A stretch of DNA of 16,728 nucleotides, taken from the NCBI GenBank assembly GCA_964647705.1, contig CAZYIW010000028.1, positions 1 to 16,728 on the forward strand, read 5' to 3'. Positions 15,865 through 16,728 of this stretch are shown piece by piece (position 1 is the first letter of the stretch; each line of letters opens with the position of its first letter). Position numbers and translations under genes: made by a program. The notes under the pieces are model-generated. The model had not been told where the DNA came from, did no database searches, and saw nothing but the letters and a program-made list of their open reading frames with translations. The DNA is from CAZYIW01 sp964647705 (GTDB taxonomy: Bacteria; Pseudomonadota; Gammaproteobacteria; PS1; Pseudothioglobaceae).

Positions 15865-16152
15865 ATGTTCAACGCTTTTACAGGCAATGATGCTTGCAAA
15901 CTATTGGCCGACGGGGCCCAGTTGGTAGATGTTCGCTCTTCTGCGGAATTCGCACGTGGCGCTCTGCCAAACGCCGTTAATTTGCCACTACAAGCCATTA
16001 TGTCTGCCGATCGTGTCATTAATCGAGACAAAGCCATTATTCTTTACTGTGTAACGGGTGCACGCTCCTCCACAGCAAAAAACTACCTCACCCAAATGGG
16101 TTTTGAGAATGTTTACGATTTAGGCTCGTTCAGAAATTACACCTGCGAGTAA
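15865..16152 (+). CDS. Single-domain rhodanese-like sulfurtransferase
   Basis: A 95-residue one-domain rhodanese. The persulfide cysteine is Cys62 in the loop YCVTGARSS, which has the CxxGxRS form found in active small sulfurtransferases such as GlpE and PspE. Other family blocks are LVDVRSSAEFARGALPNAVN (20-39) and GFENVYDLGS. No signal peptide is visible, so it should be cytosolic. The donor and acceptor are unknown: thiosulfate or a protein persulfide are both possible, and I would not assign glpE or pspE. AGGA about nine bases before the ATG is the ribosome binding site. It may form a pair with the uncharacterised gene 88 bases downstream, though that gene has its own TATAAT box. Confidence 0.92.
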   Translation: MFNAFTGNDACKLLADGAQLVDVRSSAEFARGALPNAVNLPLQAIMSADRVINRDKAIILYCVTGARSSTAKNYLTQMGFENVYDLGSFRNYTCE

Positions 16153-16205
16153 TACCGATTAAAACAAGGCAATAACCCAAATAAGCTTGCTAAAATTAGT
16201 GTATC

Positions 16206-16211
16206 TATAAT
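16206..16211 (+). promoter_or_regulatory. Possible -10 box before the last gene
   Basis: A perfect TATAAT lies 29 bases before the ATG at 16241. No matching -35 is found at 16-18 bases; TTGCTA at 16187-16192 is only 13 bases away. A promoter here is possible but weakly supported. The 88-base gap between the rhodanese gene and the next gene holds nothing else I recognise. Confidence 0.35.
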
Positions 16212-16240
16212 TAAGGCCCAATCCTTAGGTAGCTAAGCAC

Positions 16241-16728
16241 ATGAGAGTTAAAAGCAAGTGGTATAAAACCCAAGTTAAAACCATCGAAGATATCTCCAGT
16301 GCTTTGGCGTTTAACTCATGGCGTATCACCAAAAATCAACTTGAAGACTTAATCAACGAAGGTTTTGTGATCGAAAAGGAACAGGTGTTTGATGTGATTA
16401 AAGAATATTTGTGTTTTTTGGTTCAATGCGTGGATCGGCTCATATTTAACAAACTCACCATTGAACAAAGACAAGAATTAATTAACAATCTTGCCAAGCA
16501 ATTGGCCTTTTATTACCAAGAAAATAAATCAGAGCGCATCGGCGAGGGCAATCATTGGGTGCCCTTTGTTGAACTTTACAATGAGCGTTCCAAAGATTAT
16601 GCAGAGTTCGATTTTATTGGTGGTGAACCTGACTATCGTTTTTTGCGATATTTTGGTGAGAAGGTCAAGTCTGCCATGACTGATGTAGACGAAAAATGGG
16701 TGGTGCAACAAATGGTTGAAATCCAAGC
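16241..16728 (+). CDS. Uncharacterised conserved-looking protein, 3' end beyond the window
   Basis: An open frame starts at ATG 16241 (MRVKSKWYKTQVKTIEDISS) and stays open for 162 codons to the window edge. It is soluble and mixed charged, with no signal peptide or membrane segment. An early Trp-rich part (SWRITKNQLEDLINEGF, 26-42) is followed by a mostly helical stretch with one cluster of hydrophobic and Cys residues (IKEYLCFLVQCVDRLIF, about 53-69). Later blocks are NHWVPFVELYNERSKDYAEF and YRFLRYFGEKV. I have the impression of a gammaproteobacterial family of unknown function but cannot name it. Codon use resembles its neighbours. AGGT lies 10 bases before the ATG, a rather long spacing. 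It follows the rhodanese gene on the same strand. Confidence 0.8.
   Translation, partial: MRVKSKWYKTQVKTIEDISSALAFNSWRITKNQLEDLINEGFVIEKEQVFDVIKEYLCFLVQCVDRLIFNKLTIEQRQELINNLAKQLAFYYQENKSERIGEGNHWVPFVELYNERSKDYAEFDFIGGEPDYRFLRYFGEKVKSAMTDVDEKWVVQQMVEIQ

Noticed and set aside
1..16728. Mobile elements, CRISPR, defence or biosynthetic systems, RNA genes
   Set aside because: Looked for on both strands: no transposase or integrase protein, no spaced repeats, no tRNA-like fold, and every sizeable stretch is accounted for by core genes.

Overview
The window reads as an ordinary stretch of chromosome from an AT-rich gammaproteobacterium. The evidence is the fabA-fabB pair, the folC-cvpA-purF-metZ order familiar from Pseudomonas-like genomes, serS-yajC-secD-secF, and protein sequences that look to me like the sulfur-oxidising SUP05/Thioglobus group (free-living or bivalve symbiont). 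The last point is an impression from sequence style, not a search result. Coding density is very high: genes abut or overlap by 1-13 bases, there is no non-coding stretch over about 90 bases, and I see no tRNA, rRNA, insertion sequence, prophage, CRISPR array, toxin-antitoxin or defence module.

Layout. (1) 1-2794: the end of a small DUF3579-like gene converges on a pirin gene; the pirin gene diverges from alanine dehydrogenase (ald), which converges on pyrE. Both convergent pairs overlap at their stop codons by 4 bases. (2) 2820-11353: a long forward run of xthA, trmB, fxsA, folC, cvpA, purF, metZ, fabA and fabB. The first four are translationally coupled or nearly so. cvpA-purF is a tight pair, metZ follows after 34 bases, and fabA-fabB appears to have its own extended -10 promoter lying over the metZ stop codon. 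(3) 11368-15782: a reverse-strand operon serS-yajC-secD-secF with ATGA overlaps at serS/yajC and secD/secF. (4) 15865-16728: a single-domain rhodanese with a good sigma70-type promoter inside the start of serS, then an unrecognised protein gene that runs off the window.

Functionally the genes cover nucleotide synthesis (pyrE, purF), folate and methionine supply (folC, metZ), DNA repair (xthA), tRNA modification and charging (trmB, serS), unsaturated fatty acid synthesis (fabA, fabB) and protein export (yajC, secD, secF). I did not find a new multi-gene system. The points most worth a second look are an enlarged CvpA with about two extra membrane segments, an alanine dehydrogenase whose NAD-selecting aspartate is replaced by Asn with an Arg nearby, several genes with no Shine-Dalgarno and a -10-like box so close to the start that leaderless transcripts are likely, and the uncharacterised protein at the right edge.
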